Notes under the pieces: generated by a model
Seen by the model: only the letters and a program-made list of their open reading frames with translations
Database searches by the model: none
What the model was told of the DNA's origin: nothing
Assembly (NCBI GenBank): GCA_021736785.1
Contig: JAIPFF010000046.1
Coordinates: forward strand, 1-43,767
Direction of reading: 5' to 3'
DNA: 43,767 bases
Origin: Thiohalocapsa sp.
GTDB lineage: Bacteria > Pseudomonadota > Gammaproteobacteria > Chromatiales > Chromatiaceae
Program-made: the position numbers and the translations under genes
In this document: positions 43,447-43,767 of the stretch, piece by piece
Layout: the number at the start of each line of letters is the position of its first letter
Position numbering within the stretch: position 1 is the stretch's first letter

Positions 43447-43767
43447 TCAGTAGCCGTAGCCTTCGCTGTCGATGCGGTAGATTCTGCCTTCCCTGATGAT
43501 GATGCGCTGGATGAATCGCCGCGGGCCGAAATTGTATGTCCAGACGTCGTAGGGCCGTGCAATCCAGTCGGAGTAGTACTCGCCTGTCAGCGAATCGTAC
43601 TTGCGATAAGGCGTGCGGCCGTCGAAGTGCTCCACCAGCGTCGGCTCTCCGCAGGCTTCGAGCAATTCCAGCGTGCTGTCGCCGACGCCGACGACGTCGT
43701 TGCCGCAGCGCAGCGCCCATGCGGGTGCCGCGGCGGAGGCCAGCATGAGCGCCAGCAGCGCCGCCGC
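43447..43767 (-). CDS. DUF2845 family exported protein, 5' end outside the window
   Basis: The frame enters from the right edge and ends at 43447, so about 106 codons are seen and the first few are missing. The visible N terminus ([21 protein letters not shown]) is the later part of a signal peptide. The mature part has the DUF2845 pattern: C in [21 protein letters not shown] (two cysteines that could pair), then [18 protein letters not shown] and a final [13 protein letters not shown]. Periplasmic; function unknown. An internal ATG at 43746 is unlikely to be the start because it would cut the signal peptide. Confidence 0.8.
   Translation of the reverse strand, partial: AAALLALMLASAAAPAWALRCGNDVVGVGDSTLELLEACGEPTLVEHFDGRTPYRKYDSLTGEYYSDWIARPYDVWTYNFGPRRFIQRIIIREGRIYRIDSEGYGY

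Noticed and set aside
1-43767. tRNA, rRNA, insertion sequence, prophage or integron signals
   Set aside because: Reading both strands showed no cloverleaf with a CCA end, no rRNA-like segment, no transposase or integrase motif and no attachment-site duplication.

Overview
The window is about 44 kb of GC-rich DNA (roughly two thirds G+C by eye). Gene content and order point to a gammaproteobacterium. Markers are a divergent rluC/rne pair, the lipid A block kdsB-ycaR-lpxK-msbA-exbD-exbB-comEC followed by a DUF2062 gene and lolD-lolC (an order familiar from Pseudomonas-like and Chromatiales-like genomes), an efp-epmA pair, and a urtABCDE urea transporter. Acidic, low-complexity extensions in RNase E and UrtB would fit a halotolerant or halophilic member, but no genus can be named from the sequence alone. 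Several genes start with GTG or TTG, usually where they overlap the stop codon of the gene before.

Layout. 1-4708: 5' part of rluC (minus) and rne (plus), divergent around a ~580-base interval. 5054-8224: an accessory three-gene plus-strand unit (membrane-associated sulfotransferase, GT4 glycosyltransferase, DUF2334 deacetylase-like protein). 8221-10572: LMW phosphatase, a small secreted coiled-coil protein, a candidate sigma-54 small RNA gene (about 9587-9670), an OsmC-family protein and a 93-residue unknown. 10648-18001: lipid A / envelope operon on the minus strand, ending upstream with comEC. 18049-20496: DUF2062 and lolDC. 20723-23645: HdeD-like protein, agmatine deiminase, exported amidohydrolase. 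23909-26826: diheme cytochrome c peroxidase-like protein, Tat-exported metallophosphoesterase, monoheme cytochrome c. 26983-28281: guanine deaminase. 28434-33308: DUF2264 protein, GMC-oxidoreductase small and large subunits, and a GT4 glycosyltransferase, all overlapping. 33484-34338: purU. 34361-34976: a 110-bp tandem repeat array with REP-like cores. 34996-41522: urtEDCBA on the minus strand, with a 14-bp minisatellite between urtD and urtE. 41796-43767: epmA, efp and a DUF2845 protein that runs off the edge.

How it fits together. Nitrogen acquisition recurs: a urea ABC transporter, agmatine deiminase and guanine deaminase all deliver nitrogen. The urtA upstream region shows a near-consensus sigma-54 -24/-12 element and two NtrC-like palindromes 43 bp apart. 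The same kind of -24/-12 element, with a matching NtrC-like palindrome, lies upstream of the small RNA candidate at 9587-9670. That RNA would have three hairpins, one presenting a CCUCC anti-Shine-Dalgarno loop, and would end in a strong intrinsic terminator that no neighbouring gene explains. This is the most interesting unexplained signal. Second come two unassigned redox/envelope cassettes (23909-26826 and 28434-33308) and the repeat-driven variation inside the urt operon.
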